From NCBI GenBank assembly GCA_009760855.2, contig WPIO01000004.1:13799501-13863500 (forward strand): a DNA stretch of 64,000 nt. Direction: 5' to 3'. Origin of the DNA: Cristatella mucedo. Lineage: Eukaryota; Bryozoa; Phylactolaemata; Cristatellidae. Below, in pieces: positions 12,564 to 23,867 of this stretch. Within the stretch, counting starts at the first letter, position 1. Every line of letters begins with the position of its first letter. The position numbers and the translations under genes were made by a program. The notes below the pieces were generated by a model. That model worked only from the letters and a program-made list of their open reading frames with translations, did not search any database and was not told the origin of the DNA.

Positions 12564-15500
12564 TCATAAATCATCGATCAGGTCGGCAGTGTTAACTTGA
12601 GAGTCACTGGGAACCTGCTGGGAGCTTGCTGGGACATCGTGTCGTGCAAGCTTAGCCGGACTGGCTGTGACGGAAGGCTGAATCCTGCTACCAAGGCCAC
12701 CTGGCTTATTGGTGTCCATGCGATATGCTCTTCGTCTAGAAAGAAAGAAATTAGGAACCACATTTAATAGGCACCACCGGTCGCAAGAAGTTTGTCATTA
12801 CTGTCGAGGTTGGCACAAGCCTGCCGTGTGCACGAAGATTAATAAAGCAACAAACTCACCAGGCTATGGCTCGGTAGCGCACAAGGCCTGCATGCAACGA
12901 CGGCTTGCTTGCAATGTACCGCTCGCTGTCTGCTATGCAGGGTACCATGTATTATACAAAAAAGACAGAAGTTAAGTGACCATCCTAGCACCAGTTATCC
13001 TATTCACTACTTTTGACACAAATCTGCTGGCCTGCCACACAATCTATGATACGGCACTAGGCATTTCCAGTAGCGTTTTTCCAAGTGTTTCTAATCCTAC
13101 CGTGCTCACAGGAGTGCTTCGTGTAGCAGCCAATAGCAGTCAACCAACAGCAGGCCCTACTCAAGCAGCCTCGCGTGCAAGTCCTCCTAACACTCGCACG
13201 GTACGACTGGGCATGCTCGGTGAGGCCAAAAAGCCCAATCCCGTTTTAATGAGCCGATAGCCATCTCGAGTTATCTTTCTGTCAGTGAAGTCGGCCTTAG
13301 CTATGGTCAAGGACTGCTTAGCTAACACGAACTTCAGAATGTCTTAACAACTGCCATCTGTTCTGGTCTTTACTGGCAGAGAACTCGAGCCTTCCTCAGC
13401 AACACAGCCATATCACCATTAGTCCTGTTCTATTTGACGAATCTCCTTTTTCCTTAGTGCCTAGAGGTCTCGGTGCTATTTCGTCTGTCTGAGTGACAGC
13501 TTGCCGGTTTGAAATGGCAATCATGAGCATCATTAGCCGGATCCGATCAGACAGCTGGCTGGAAGGTCCCGTTAACTGGGCGACCGGGTCAGGCAGAAAC
13601 GATGCCTTCCTGCTGCTAATGAGCTCCTTCTCATAGACACCCCAAGCATGTGGCTAGATTAGAAGACTTTGCTACCTGTTTGGTGATGATGGTGCGCGAC
13701 TGGCACCGTGTGCTCGGAATTTAGTGTCCTCTATGACAACTGCTTACATTTTGAAAGTTTTAAAAACAAGACTGCCTCTACAGACAGCTAGCCATCACGT
13801 CTGATCTCTGTCAAGGATTAGCAGCTGTCTAAAACGTTGGCTTGCATAAAATCAACTAGCTCCCGGACTCTGTCAAGGCTGGACTATTGCAACTCAATTT
13901 TGGCTGGACTATCGTAAAAAAGCCGATTATCATCTGCAGCTGATGATGAATATGGCTGCAAAGCTAGTCAACAAATCGTTCAGCCATGTGTCACCTTTGC
14001 TGAAGGAGCTTCGATGGCTACCGGTTGATCAATTGATACAAAGTTCTTACACTGACCCACAAGGCTCGCCATGGCAAGGCTATTCATATGTAGCTGAACT
14101 GAGGCACCAATTTTAGCTTCCTGCTTCTACAGACAACATATTAATCTTTCCATTCCTCTGCTTCACGACCGTTGGTAATAGAAGCTTTTGCTCTGCAGGT
14201 CCTAGACTGTCGCCGACTGTCGTACAACCTTTCCAGTCGTCCTGAGCTGCTACTTCTACGCTAGTCACTACCTCACTTGCTCACTTCTAGCTTTTTTGTG
14301 GTTGCACAAGATGAAGTTTTTTGGCTACCGAATGCGCACCAAAAGCCGCTTAGGCTTTGAGTCGGATATTGAAAACTTTCCTGCATAACGTTCCCACTTA
14401 GTCTTTGTGGCTTTGTGTCGAGTTCCAGACGGAGAGGCAGGCTTTGAGTCAGATATTTAAAACTTTCCTGCATAACGTTCACACTAGTCTTTGTGTAGAG
14501 TTCCAGACAGAGACGCATCACATTACAATACAGCAAAAAAACGAAGGGGCAAAAGATCAAGCTCGAATTGCACAAGCTCGAACTGTGCAGAGAATGGAAG
14601 TTCACTGCGCAGAGAATGGAGACAAAATGAGTGCCGCGTGACCTCATGCACAGAGGGAGGGAACTATCCATACCTCGTGAATGGGCAGTAGTAGTCAGGA
14701 CAGCCACCGAGCTGAGAGCAGATGCACCTCATCTACGTCTAAATGGCTTCCACCCTCCTCGCCTAAGCAGTCGATGATAGCACAGGCAATAGATGCATGC
14801 AATTAACATTTAAAATCGAACTAAAAACCCACATGATCCTTATACTATATGGTTCATCCGTGTGGAGCAGCCTTTACATGCTTACGTGTTCTTCGATTTT
14901 GCATGCCAATACCACCAATCAGTTAATAATAATAATAATAATAATAAACTTGATAAAGCTCCCCCAGAGAACTCAATCTCTTTCTAGGTGCTTTACATTT
15001 GAAATGCTTCATTTCAAGTCTACATGAAATATCCAGTAAGAGAGTTACACCTATAGCCAAGTTAACATGGTCCGTCTTGCTTCTGTCCTGCATCATTCTT
15101 CCTTCTTGTAGAAAGCTTACAGGGTCAGTTTGCCATCCGGCATGTTTCCTACTAGCTCCACCCCCCCCCCCCGGCGAGGTCATGCGAAAATTACTTTTGT
15201 TAGGGAGGTAGCCCTCCGTGATGTACCTGCTGATGAATTTAAACCTTCCACGATTTCTTTTTTCGCCCACTGCCTCATGACCAGATTACTATATAAAGAG
15301 CTCATAGTGTCCTATAAACATAAACGATTTTGCTAGTCATGTCGTCCTCCATGCCTTTCAAAGCAATAAAGAAGTGATGCCCTTGACAGCGCCTATTATC
15401 ATTCGCTTGTTAAGTCTTGCCTCAGTCATGGCCAAGAGGCAGAGCCATGCTCAGCTTTTCTACCACCGTTCAATCTTCCATAAGCCTTGGACTGCCTCCA

Positions 15501-18500
15501 GTTTTGGTAACGTATGCACAAAAGACTGAAGCAGGGTGGACCGCGCATATGCAGCTTATGTATTTTGGTCAGCTAAAATTGTCTTGTTTTCCAACTTCCA
15601 AAAGCACCATAACCTCTTCAAGATTCATTATAGCAAAAGGTTACTTTGGCCGGTTTAGAACGTCGGAAAATTGACTAATGCAGCAGCATCGGTGCGACCT
15701 CTGAAGGTGGCGCAATAATTGGAGTAGCAGAGAGGACCCACGAAGCACCCTTGTTGCCACCACCTATTGTTTATCAGTTACAATCTAAGGAATCTAATAA
15801 TCAATCCCCAAAAAGACTATCAGATCGTTTTAGATGGCTGTATGCAAGGTGAAAAGACACGGCAGATTAAAAGCTCAATGCATTCCTCTCATCGAGGCCA
15901 GCCCCAAGCTAGGCAAGCGAATGCCACGATGCAGACGATTGGAAAGGTTTTTCTCTAGCAATAGGTTGCACTAAATCCTCCAAAGAGTTGCCTAAGAAGT
16001 AAATTGGCAGTGACACCTTAAGGGAGCTGCTAAAGAAGTTAGCCTGCTTGCTTGCCTCGTTAAAAGGCACCCACTTTTGCTGGCCAGGATTACTTTTAAG
16101 TTGTCTTCCATGGACCGCTGTCCAGCAGAAAAAGTCCACGGGACGGGTTAGGACCTAATTCAAAGTAAATCAAACTTATTAGAGCGTTTATCACTGCAAA
16201 TGCAATCGTTTCGTGAATTGATGGCCAGTGCCCACTGCTCACCAATCATTCCTACAGTCTAAGACAACATTTAGGTAATAACCGTACGGCTTTGTTGTGG
16301 TGCTTCACCAGCAATGGCAGCTAGGTCCTGCCATGCCTACAAAGCCCACTGTGTCATTAGAAATGTGAGACCAAGACGTCACACTAACACAGTAAGTAAA
16401 AAAAGATCTGACGAGAAAACATAAATGTTACTTTTGATTGTGTTCGGTGCACACATTTTGTGTTATCCCTAACGTACTTAGATTAAGTTCTCTCTTAGAT
16501 GCTGTAAAAAATGAATTGCATATATTGTTTTTTTATTTCTGCTGGGGCGGCAAGACAGTGTTTGCTATGATTATGAAGTGGCACTCACCTGTATGCACGA
16601 ACGGGCTGAACAGCTGGTATGCTGTCGTCATTCGAAAGAAGAGAGTCGTTCAGTGCCTGAGTCTTCCCTACGACATTGGCAGCACTAGGTGCCTCGCCGG
16701 TGTTCACGTCTTCATCTACTTCAGTATCATCCGAGCTTCAAGAAAACAGAAAAACAATAGAACACCATACTTAGGTATAACTGCAGACAGATGCACATAA
16801 ATAGGATGCAGTACTTCAATGAGTACATAGTACTTCAGTGAGTAAATAGTACATTAGGACAGAGTCGAGCGATTGTTTTGTCGCTAGAATAGGAAAGCAC
16901 ATAATCACGAGAAGCTAGGTCCCAGAAACAGGCTGACGGTGATAGCCGGAGAGTGGCATGCATATACGTGATGAGTTAACAGCTCCAGAACTGTCACGAG
17001 GTAGTTAAATATGGTACGGATGTGTCCTTCAAAGCATCGTCAGATGATATCAAATAAAGAAGCACTTTGCCAGCTGAAAGCCTTACCTAACACCTGAGCT
17101 GGGCTGAGCACCTGCTTTTGATGTGACTTTTACATCAGCAGAGGCTGCAATTACACCTTTGTCATTCGTCTTTTGTGCTGTCGTTGCTGAAACATCACAC
17201 ATAAGAGGCCACTAGGTACAAACCAGCCATGCAAAACAGTTACCATGATGGCGATGGTTCACAGCAGTGTGTAGAAGCATATTACCTGTTCGGATTTCGG
17301 CAAGCTGTCTTAGTTTCTCCTTTTTTGCATTCAGAACTGCAACAAACTGAAAAAAAGGTCCGGCTACAGAGCCTGACTAAAAAGACGTCAACGGATCACA
17401 ACAGCCAGCATTCAACGTCACCAGTTCAAAGGGGCACTCACATAAGACACTCCAGGTACAGGCACATGCAAATGAACAATACCCGTGCGGTGGCTAACTA
17501 TCGTTTTCCTTAGCACTAAACCAGGTACTACAAACGATGATCTTCGTATAAATGATGGCATTAGGGCACACCGGTATAACATTGCAGGCAAAGCAGCAGC
17601 AAGACCGGTATGCGCATGCTCGTCAAGAACTGCAAGCACTCCCTTGGCAGCAAAGGCAGCCGTTGCAACTTAAACATAAACACCAACGACATTACGGTTC
17701 CACTACGAAGCAAAAGTCGGGTTAAACTTACATTCTGAAAGAGAATCTTCTCATGCTGTTGCTTTGCTGCTACCATTTGTTCCAATTTCTAAAATGTCCA
17801 GAGGATGCAGAGCAGGAGCTGCTGGATGATGACAATGGCTCTATGCGATTCTGATGGCGCTGAGAACATGAACTTGATGAAGACGAAGATGATAGTGACC
17901 TACAGACGAAGGTAGCATGATAAATGGTGACGACGATGGCAATGGGGAAAACAATAATGATGACGACTACAACGATGGTGATGATGATGATGATGATAAT
18001 GCCAAAATGGCTGCAGAGCTAATCGATGATCACATTACAACACAGAAGGCAGCCGTGCATGGCGATAAGCTTAGGGCTCACCTTGACCGAACTGTCCCTC
18101 TCCTCAGCCAGGCGGCGGTTATCCACACTCAAAGCCGTGCAGGAAGTTTGAAGCTCGTGGGTCAAGGTCATAGCATGGCCAAGAAACTCAAGATGTACCT
18201 GGCCTTGATTGGTGCATCCTTCCAGTAACACCACACCTAGCTGAAACTGAACGAGAACAATTTGTTGCAGTTAAAGGCCACCGATGGCGCTATATGTGAG
18301 TGGCACCACACAATTGGCCGGCAGAAAATATGAAGGAGATCAGGAGGACATGAAAGAATGAACTCAATCCTCGAAATGCAAGTACCCAGACCATCCGCTT
18401 GACAGGCATACAAGTAAGCCCCTTATGCACACAATAAGTGCCTAGTTTTAAATGTGCTTTCGATTTGAGCCTTTCTTGGCTTCCAGCATATATCTCTCTC

Positions 18501-20320
18501 TCTCTCTCTTAGCTCCCTTGCAGTATGTACTGCTGACGTTCGCACTTGGAAGACTGCAAATCTTCTCAAAGTGAATAACGATAAAACAAATTTCCTAATT
18601 GTGATCGAATGATATATAAATATAATTCATTTGTATAGCGACCTAAGAGAACTTACTCTCTATTCGGGCGCTTCACATATGCCACTGGGCGGCTCGAGCG
18701 CATGACCTCGGCCAGACCTTGGTCGGGGCAAGCACCCTCTATGATCTATGATCATGAGCATGAAATGAGATCATGAGATGAGATCATGAAATGAGCATGA
18801 TCATAGCATGATCATGCCCATTTCACGACTTGCCATGCAGCCAGGACAGGGCCAGCCGGTGTTGCACTTGCAGATGGGGGAGGGTCTTCCGACAAGCTCA
18901 CAGAGAATCGTGCGAGTGGAAAGCTTGCTCATGCAGTGCACAGGATCGAGCACGCTCCACCGGCTGCGCTCACCTTGATTTGTTCGCTTGCAAGAACCCT
19001 CTTCCAGGCAACCTGCAGGCCCTGGTCGGTCTTTGCGATGTAGCAGCACAACGGCCCGGCATCGCAGTCACCAGTCTGCGAAAACGCTCTGAGCGTCAGT
19101 TCAGCGAAGTCGGTCAGGCTTATTGAAGTCTTCTTGGCAAATGCTTGCATGTCGGCCGAGCTAACTGCAACACAGTAACAGAAAAATCCAACTGGCGCTG
19201 ACATTACAAATGCAAGAGAGCAAGAAACCAGGAATAATGATCGTGCAGCTTGCCCAACTCCTTGGATCTGAGTCACCGGAACCCTTTACTGAGAGCCGGC
19301 TGCTGCTAAATGGCCATTGATTCAGCCCATCTGGTGCCACGACCTGATCCCATGCTACATCAAGCAGCAATAAAACTACCCAAAATGCCGAGAGGATCGG
19401 AAGAGAGCTTGTACCCTCGAGCTAAAGACAGTGGTAGGAGCTTAGATAGCACGGTACACACTTCAAATAAGATTGGCTGCATTTTTATAAAATCCTACTA
19501 GTATAATTTCTTGATTCAAACGATCAGCATCTTATGCACCGATGGGGTTACAACCCACATACGGGTTTGAATTATCCGAACCCTTTGCTCTTTCGCCCAT
19601 CCAAGCATAGGCTCTTATCATCGCACGGTAAAAACCTTCTCACAGTGAGTCCCCCTCACCAGCCCGTGGCCAATGACCAGTCAAGAAAATCGGATTAATT
19701 TTTATGAATCTGAAAAATTAACCAAATTTACAGCGTTAAACGGCCCAATCAGATATCGTAGCGCTAGAGAGAAAGAATAATAAGCCACGTCGTCAGTGGT
19801 AGTTCAACCCACGACATTCAAAATTACAGGTGAGAGTCATTCCAATGCCCAATACTATTGCTGCAGAAGAGGATCGCTTGGATCAAGATCGTGACATGGA
19901 ATATGTACATACTGAAGGAGAATACATGCCATCCTTTTACCGCGACACAATACGGTTCCCCAATCACATTTTACCCTTTAATAATTTTTAACGATCATAT
20001 TTTTAACGCCGATTACCAGGTCCCCAAGTTGCTAAAAACGTGCATATTCATTCGCTTGATTAATGAAAAAATTTCCCCGTAAATGCACAAGCATAAACTA
20101 CAATCACATTCACTGTAATCGCGAAAGACACGATCGCGAAGCTTTAACGGAAAAGTCCACCTATTAATTCACCTTCTCCTCGCCAGCACTGCAGTCCATC
20201 GGTAGCTTGTATAAGAAATCCCTTCGAGCCTTGGTCTCTCCATCGGATGTGAACATAATAGCTACTATTTCCACCTGCATTAATCTTGCACAGGGTTACG
20301 TCGCCTGCGTCGCTGGGCAT
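12564..20320 (-). CDS. XRCC4: XRCC4, DNA double-strand-break repair scaffold
   Basis: XRCC4 binds DNA ligase IV and XLF in nuclear non-homologous end joining. There are eight minus-strand exons: 20320-20173, 19164-18974, 18246-18082, 17788-17732, 17346-17286, 17186-17087, 16735-16589 and 12735-12564. All introns are GT-AG and phases close to 346 aa (human protein 336). Residues 1 to about 115 form the head domain (HIRWRDQGSKGFLIQATDG, WRGEVSSADMQ). About 116-205 is the coiled coil; exon 5 (FVAVLNAKKEKLRQL) matches the ligase IV-binding helix. The tail holds an acidic CK2-type site (SSDDTEVDED, Thr about 245), a basic RRRAYRM motif at about 290 and a C-terminus TADLIDDL like the conserved end of the family. 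I chose the ATG at 20320 (GCC context); an in-frame upstream ATG at 20383 would add 21 residues unlike the family. Intron 7 (3.9 kb) holds LINE relics. Identification rests on motif order and phase closure, not a search. Confidence 0.93.
12736..13260 (+). pseudogene. Possible retroelement fragment with a zinc knuckle
   Basis: The plus-strand frame at about 12805-12840 reads CHYCRGWHKPAVCTK, a CxxCxxxHxxxxC arrangement like the Gag-type knuckles of BEL/Pao or Gypsy elements. The open frame ends at 12975 and another begins at once. It lies inside XRCC4 intron 7. No protease, reverse transcriptase or LTR is recognisable beside it, so this is weak. Confidence 0.25.
13391..13620 (+). repeat. Repeat C copy 1 (unnamed dispersed repeat)
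   Basis: About 230 bp nearly identical to 51472-51697. Shared stretches include 'gtgcctagaggtctcggtgc', 'tcgtctgtctgagtgacagc' and 'ggctggaaggtcccgtta'. It lies directly upstream of LINE-B copy 1, so it may be an internal part of that element. No clear coding frame is seen. Confidence 0.75.
13640..14530 (+). mobile_element. LINE-B copy 1 (second non-LTR family, 3' end)
   Basis: Frameshifted C-terminal reverse transcriptase region of a second LINE family: RLDYCNS-like at about 13870, then AAKLVNKSFSHVSPLLKELRWLPVDQ at about 13955-14030, and VGNRSFCSAGPRL-like at about 14170. The 3' part (14330-14520) contains a tandem duplication of about 85 bp (aggctttgagtc...gagttccagacggaga twice). The 3' segment matches 28114-28230. 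The element is dead. Confidence 0.75.
14796..15010. mobile_element. LINE-A fragments, including a minus-strand tail
   Basis: At 14925-15000 the minus strand carries the LINE-A terminal block (aaatgtaaagcacctagaaa, agagattgagttctct) ending in (TTA)n. A short plus-strand FKIELKTHM-like C-terminal fragment lies just left of it at about 14800-14840. Confidence 0.75.
15011..16470. other. XRCC4 intron 7, otherwise featureless
   Basis: No supported feature apart from a C12 homopolymer at about 15161-15172. A short LINE-A tail fragment (gattaagttctctcttagatgct) follows at about 16484-16506. Confidence 0.5.
18505..18612 (+). mobile_element. LINE-A reverse transcriptase fragment
   Basis: Encodes a run like TADVRTWKTANLLKVNNDKT followed by NFLIVI. 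This is the segment just after the YADD box in L2/CR1-like reverse transcriptases. It lies in XRCC4 intron 2. Confidence 0.65.
18603..18740 (-). mobile_element. SINE-A copy 1 (tRNA head, LINE-A-like tail)
   Basis: On the minus strand a tRNA-like head (GGTCATGCGCTCGAGCC at the B box) leads into CATATGTGAAGCGCC, then AGAGAGTAAGTTCTCTTAGG and CGCTATACAAATG. This is the same hairpin-like block that ends LINE-A elements in the window. Confidence 0.75.
18741..18828. repeat. GATCATGA-rich cluster
   Basis: Overlapping direct and inverted copies of short units such as gatcatgag and atgatcat within about 90 bp, next to the SINE-A head. It lies in XRCC4 intron 2. Confidence 0.6.
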
Positions 20321-20904
20321 GGCGTACACAATAATGACGCATAAACAGGGTGAAGGCCGTTGGGATGTCCGCTGGTAACGCATAACGTAGTCAGCGCGCC
20401 TTCACCTTTAGTGCTACCCATCTTGGAGCTATCTAGTGAGTTAAAACTAAGCTACACGAAGTTCAATAAATATTCATCGTGGCGCTGAAGCAAATATTTT
20501 CCAGAGCGAAGTGAAAGCAAGCCTGCGTTACACGTCAGCCGTCTTCCGGCGTTTCTCTCTCAGGCTCTGGGTGTCGATGGACTGGCAATGGTAAGGGGAT
20601 TCGTGTGCTTGTCATCTGTCTCATGCCATTGTCTACCGATACATCTCAGGCTTGAGATTATTTTTCCGTATTTCAATCCTTCCATGACGATTCTTGAGTC
20701 CTCCGTGCTCTGTAAAAGTGCTCGTGGAGCTGAATACTCGTTATTACGCTTGCTAAGCGTTCATAAATTAGGTGCTACTGAGACATTGATCCCAGCCGTG
20801 CGCGATATCCACAGGGTTAGAAAGATAAAACCCCAGGCACGTGGCCAGAAAGTGTACTAGAGTAGCTTCTTGAGCCGGCCTTTATACAGGTTGGTTCGCC
20901 AAGA

Positions 20905-21085
20905 AAAGACGCGTGCTGACCCTGTACATGTCACCCCTAATCATGTTATTCTCGTTGTCTATCGAGCATGCTACAACTAACCTTACGATCGTGTTTCCTT
21001 TGCAGCAAGTGTAAAGCGCCTAGAAAGAGATTGAGCTCTCCGAGTGCGCTTTATCAAGCGTGTTATTATTACTATTATTATCAAG
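20905..21085 (+). repeat. LINE-A 3'UTR and tail
   Basis: Contains the 3'UTR repeat 'tgctgaccctgtacatgtcacccctaatcatgtta' and the terminal block (caagtgtaaagcgcctagaa, agagattgagctctccgagt), ending in (TTA)n. 5'-truncated. Confidence 0.88.
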
Positions 21086-21560
21086 ACCTCCGACTGGAAA
21101 GCTAGAGGCTGCTTTAGTGCGAAGCGCTGCTCAGCCACAGAAGAGGTTTTGGTGCAAATCGTGCGGGGGCTTTCTGTTGATACTGTACGGATGGCTATGG
21201 ATGAATTGAGGCAAAGGGAAATTCCATTGGCATGCGACTTCCAGCACCATAAATCTTAGCCATCGGGCTTTGCTTGGTGTTACAGTTTTTATCTAAACAA
21301 GTGTAGAGCCGTGCTTCTGAGCCTCATTGCATGCACTGTCATTATTTCACCGTCAAGCCTATACAAGTCTTGTGTATAGCAGGTGAGCTTGGAGCTGAAT
21401 GCTGCGGGACGGCCATCTGACCGTTTGCTCTGCGTGGTATAATGCTGTTTTTTTTAAATGTCAGGGACAATCAATTAGCTGAAAAGCACATTTTCAGTAT
21501 GTTGGTCTTTGAACTTAGTGTTTGACGTGCTGTACTCCTTTCTTCACGACCCAGGTAAAG
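21086..21560. other. No recognisable gene (21086-21560)
   Basis: Nothing I can support. Confidence 0.45.
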
Positions 21561-21852
21561 CATTCGAGTCCTGAAGCCGGCAGTTCCTCATTGGCCACTG
21601 CAAGTGGGAATGACAGCTGCCAATGCTCCTCTGCAGCTGCATAAATGTGAAGCTGTTGACACAGCTGATCTTTAGTAGCATTTTTTTCGGATTAGTCCGT
21701 AAAGAGTAGCTGATACAAAAGCCTTATTTCTTTTAGCAGAAAATGAGCCATTTGTAGCTTTACCCGGCTTGCTTCGGGCTGTCCAGTGCAGGCTCGAACG
21801 CACGGCCTGGGTCGTGAAGTGGGACTGCCTTACTGCCTCTGGGCTAAGATTC
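21560..21852. mobile_element. Two diverged SINE-B fragments in opposite orientation
   Basis: At 21588-21672 the plus strand carries the SINE-B core (ggccactgcaagtgggaatg ... cataaatgtgaagctgttga). At about 21775-21850 the minus strand carries the tRNA-like head (GACCCAGGCCGTGCGTTCGAGCC). They are two pieces, not one continuous element. Confidence 0.6.
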
Positions 21853-22034
21853 GCACACACTCTGTGTATGCACTATGTCCGTTAAGGATGCAATAGCCAA
21901 AAAATGCAGAAGCCGAAGCTAGACCTCACAGTATGTTAATCAGGTCCTCGATGCCTTCTTGGCACCTGACTCGGATCATGTTACTGCTGACAAAACTGAC
22001 CTGGTCGTTTATCAAACCCAGGTTAGAAGTTAAA

Positions 22035-22230
22035 GGTTAGCTGATTCAGCAGTCTCATTAATACAGGGGCAAATACATTAATAAATTAATACTGGGGCAA
22101 GAGCCTTAATGCCTGTGACCTGCCGCTTGCAGTGGGCATTATAGATTAAGGATCGCCCACTACAGGACTCGAACCCACGACCTGGATCGTGCCGAGCAAG
22201 TGCCTTACCCACTGATTAAGACCCAGGTGT
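22035..22230 (-). mobile_element. SINE-B copy
   Basis: Minus strand: head with CTGGGTCTTAATCAGTGGGTAAGGC and B box GTGGGTTCGAGTCC, then GGCGATCC, the core CCCACTGCAAGCGGCAGG, GGCTCTTGCCC, and the end AATGAGACTGCTGAATCAGC. An internal duplication (aatacattaataaattaata) expands it. Confidence 0.85.
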
Positions 22231-23600
22231 TGTTCTTGGGATCGATGCTGGTGCATACAAATTTGGTGATATTGCCTGTATGTTGACATCGTCATGGGCT
22301 TGTGATAAAAGTAAGCACACCATCTGACCGTATTCAGGCCTAGTTTCTGAATGGGCACAACATTGTCCTGTTTCACGTGCTCGCATTGGCAGACATGCAT
22401 CATGCCGGCTCGTGCACCACCCGGTCAGCACGTGGAGCTGCTTCAGTGCAGATGTGGCTGGCTTGCTCTGGTTTGAACGCAGTCGGTGCTTGTACTTGAC
22501 TGTAGCAGCTCATGGGAACGCAGTATCTGACGATTAGTTCAACCAGTGCTGCATCTCTTTCTGGTTTTAGTCAGCACTGTTCAACTTCCAGAGTCTCCTG
22601 ACTGTGATTTTATTGCTCATTTGCACGTGTGCCTACGTAAGGTCGATAGCGCCGGCACTGGTCGATAGGAACAAGACAGGGTACGTATGTGTGTGCGTGC
22701 TCGCTGCTGCACACGGATCTCGGTAGCTGCTTGCTGTGTGTGCTATGAGACATTTATCACGGGATGTGGCTAGGCCTCTCCCAGCGAATGAAGCATTGCT
22801 CCACCCCAGATGGTGGCATTCTGTCTGTACCGTGCATGAGAGCTTGCTGAAGTCACCTATAGGACGAGCCCAGTTAACCAATTCCACAATGCATTAACGT
22901 ATTAATGCCCCAAGATAAAACTAAATCTCCTTCCATGCACTTTACATATGCTGCAAAGAAACACACCGGCAAGATAGTCGAAATCCCAATCTCTCACGGT
23001 CTCGAGGCAGAGCGTGACTGCAGTCGATGGTGCCGTCTCTGTGGCAGAGGTGAGCTGAGCGACTGGCAAGGGTCGATGCTAGGGCGGAATTTCAATAATG
23101 AATAGTTGAACAGAACACCCAGAACAGCTGAGGAAGGACTTGGCCAGCCTTCTATGGGAGGTGCAGCTAGCCATTCTTTCGATGAGCCGAGCAGCCACTG
23201 GGGCCAGCCGGTGCGCCAGCCCAGATGCTACAACCACCCACCACGACAGCATGCTCAGCTGTCGGCCGGCCGGACGTGTTCGGTCGGCCAACCCACGTAT
23301 ACAGTCGGCTGCTGCCCACAGGAAGCCGGAGCAGCGGATCACGTGCGCTCTCCATGGTTCTGGGGTTGAGGGTGGTGCTGGCGTCCAAACGGTCTCTCCA
23401 GGCAGACCAGCCGTAAAGCAGCAGCTATTGCGACTCGCATCGAAGGCAACCGCCATAGCAGTCGGTCAAGGCGACTAGTTGCCAATCGTTTGTAGACGTA
23501 CCTTATGGAGAGAAGGGCTAACACGAAATTGTCAAGCACACGGGAGAGCCGAGCTGAAATAGGCTACGAATGCAGTCTCTCTCTCACGGATGGATGCTTC
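22231..23600. other. No recognisable gene (22231-23600)
   Basis: Nothing supported. GC rises at 23100-23480, where several frames are open on both strands, but none resembles a known domain. Confidence 0.45.
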
Positions 23601-23604
23601 CGAT

Positions 23605-23865
23605 GCCTAAAGCCTGGAACTAATGCTATCCACTGGCATCACAACATCGCCGGACTTGATTTTCAAAGCAAAACCTAAATACCCACAGCTTCGCAGCATT
23701 TGCTTAGTCCGAGTTAAATATCCGCCGTGTGCTTACGCTTATGTGCTATGCATGTGCTGTGCGTGCGCTGCAATTACGCATGTCGCCGGCACTGATTGGA
23801 TCACTTGCTTCCTTTCAAGCCTAAAGCCTATGCAAAGTGCCTAAAAAGTGATTTAGTTCACTTCA
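23605..23865 (+). mobile_element. LINE-A degenerate 3' end
   Basis: Diverged C-terminal piece (CLKPGTNAIH, TSPDLIFKAKPKYPQL), 3'UTR, and a decayed terminal block (caaagtgcctaaaaagtgat, ttagttcactt) that ends where repeat D begins. Confidence 0.65.
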
Positions 23866-23867
23866 GT

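Noticed and set aside
20321-20383. Upstream in-frame ATG extending XRCC4 by 21 residues
   Set aside because: The extension has no counterpart in the family, and the ATG at 20320 puts the head domain at the expected distance from the N-terminus.
22146-22230. tRNA-like sequence with a good B box
   Set aside because: It lacks a closing acceptor stem and a proper anticodon arm, and it belongs to the SINE-B family. The same holds for the other B-box hits near 10850, 24150, 32110, 41590, 53690, 55935 and 58205.
23079-23478. Overlapping long frames on both strands
   Set aside because: GC-rich DNA with few stops by chance; the translations show no family similarity and no splice sites.
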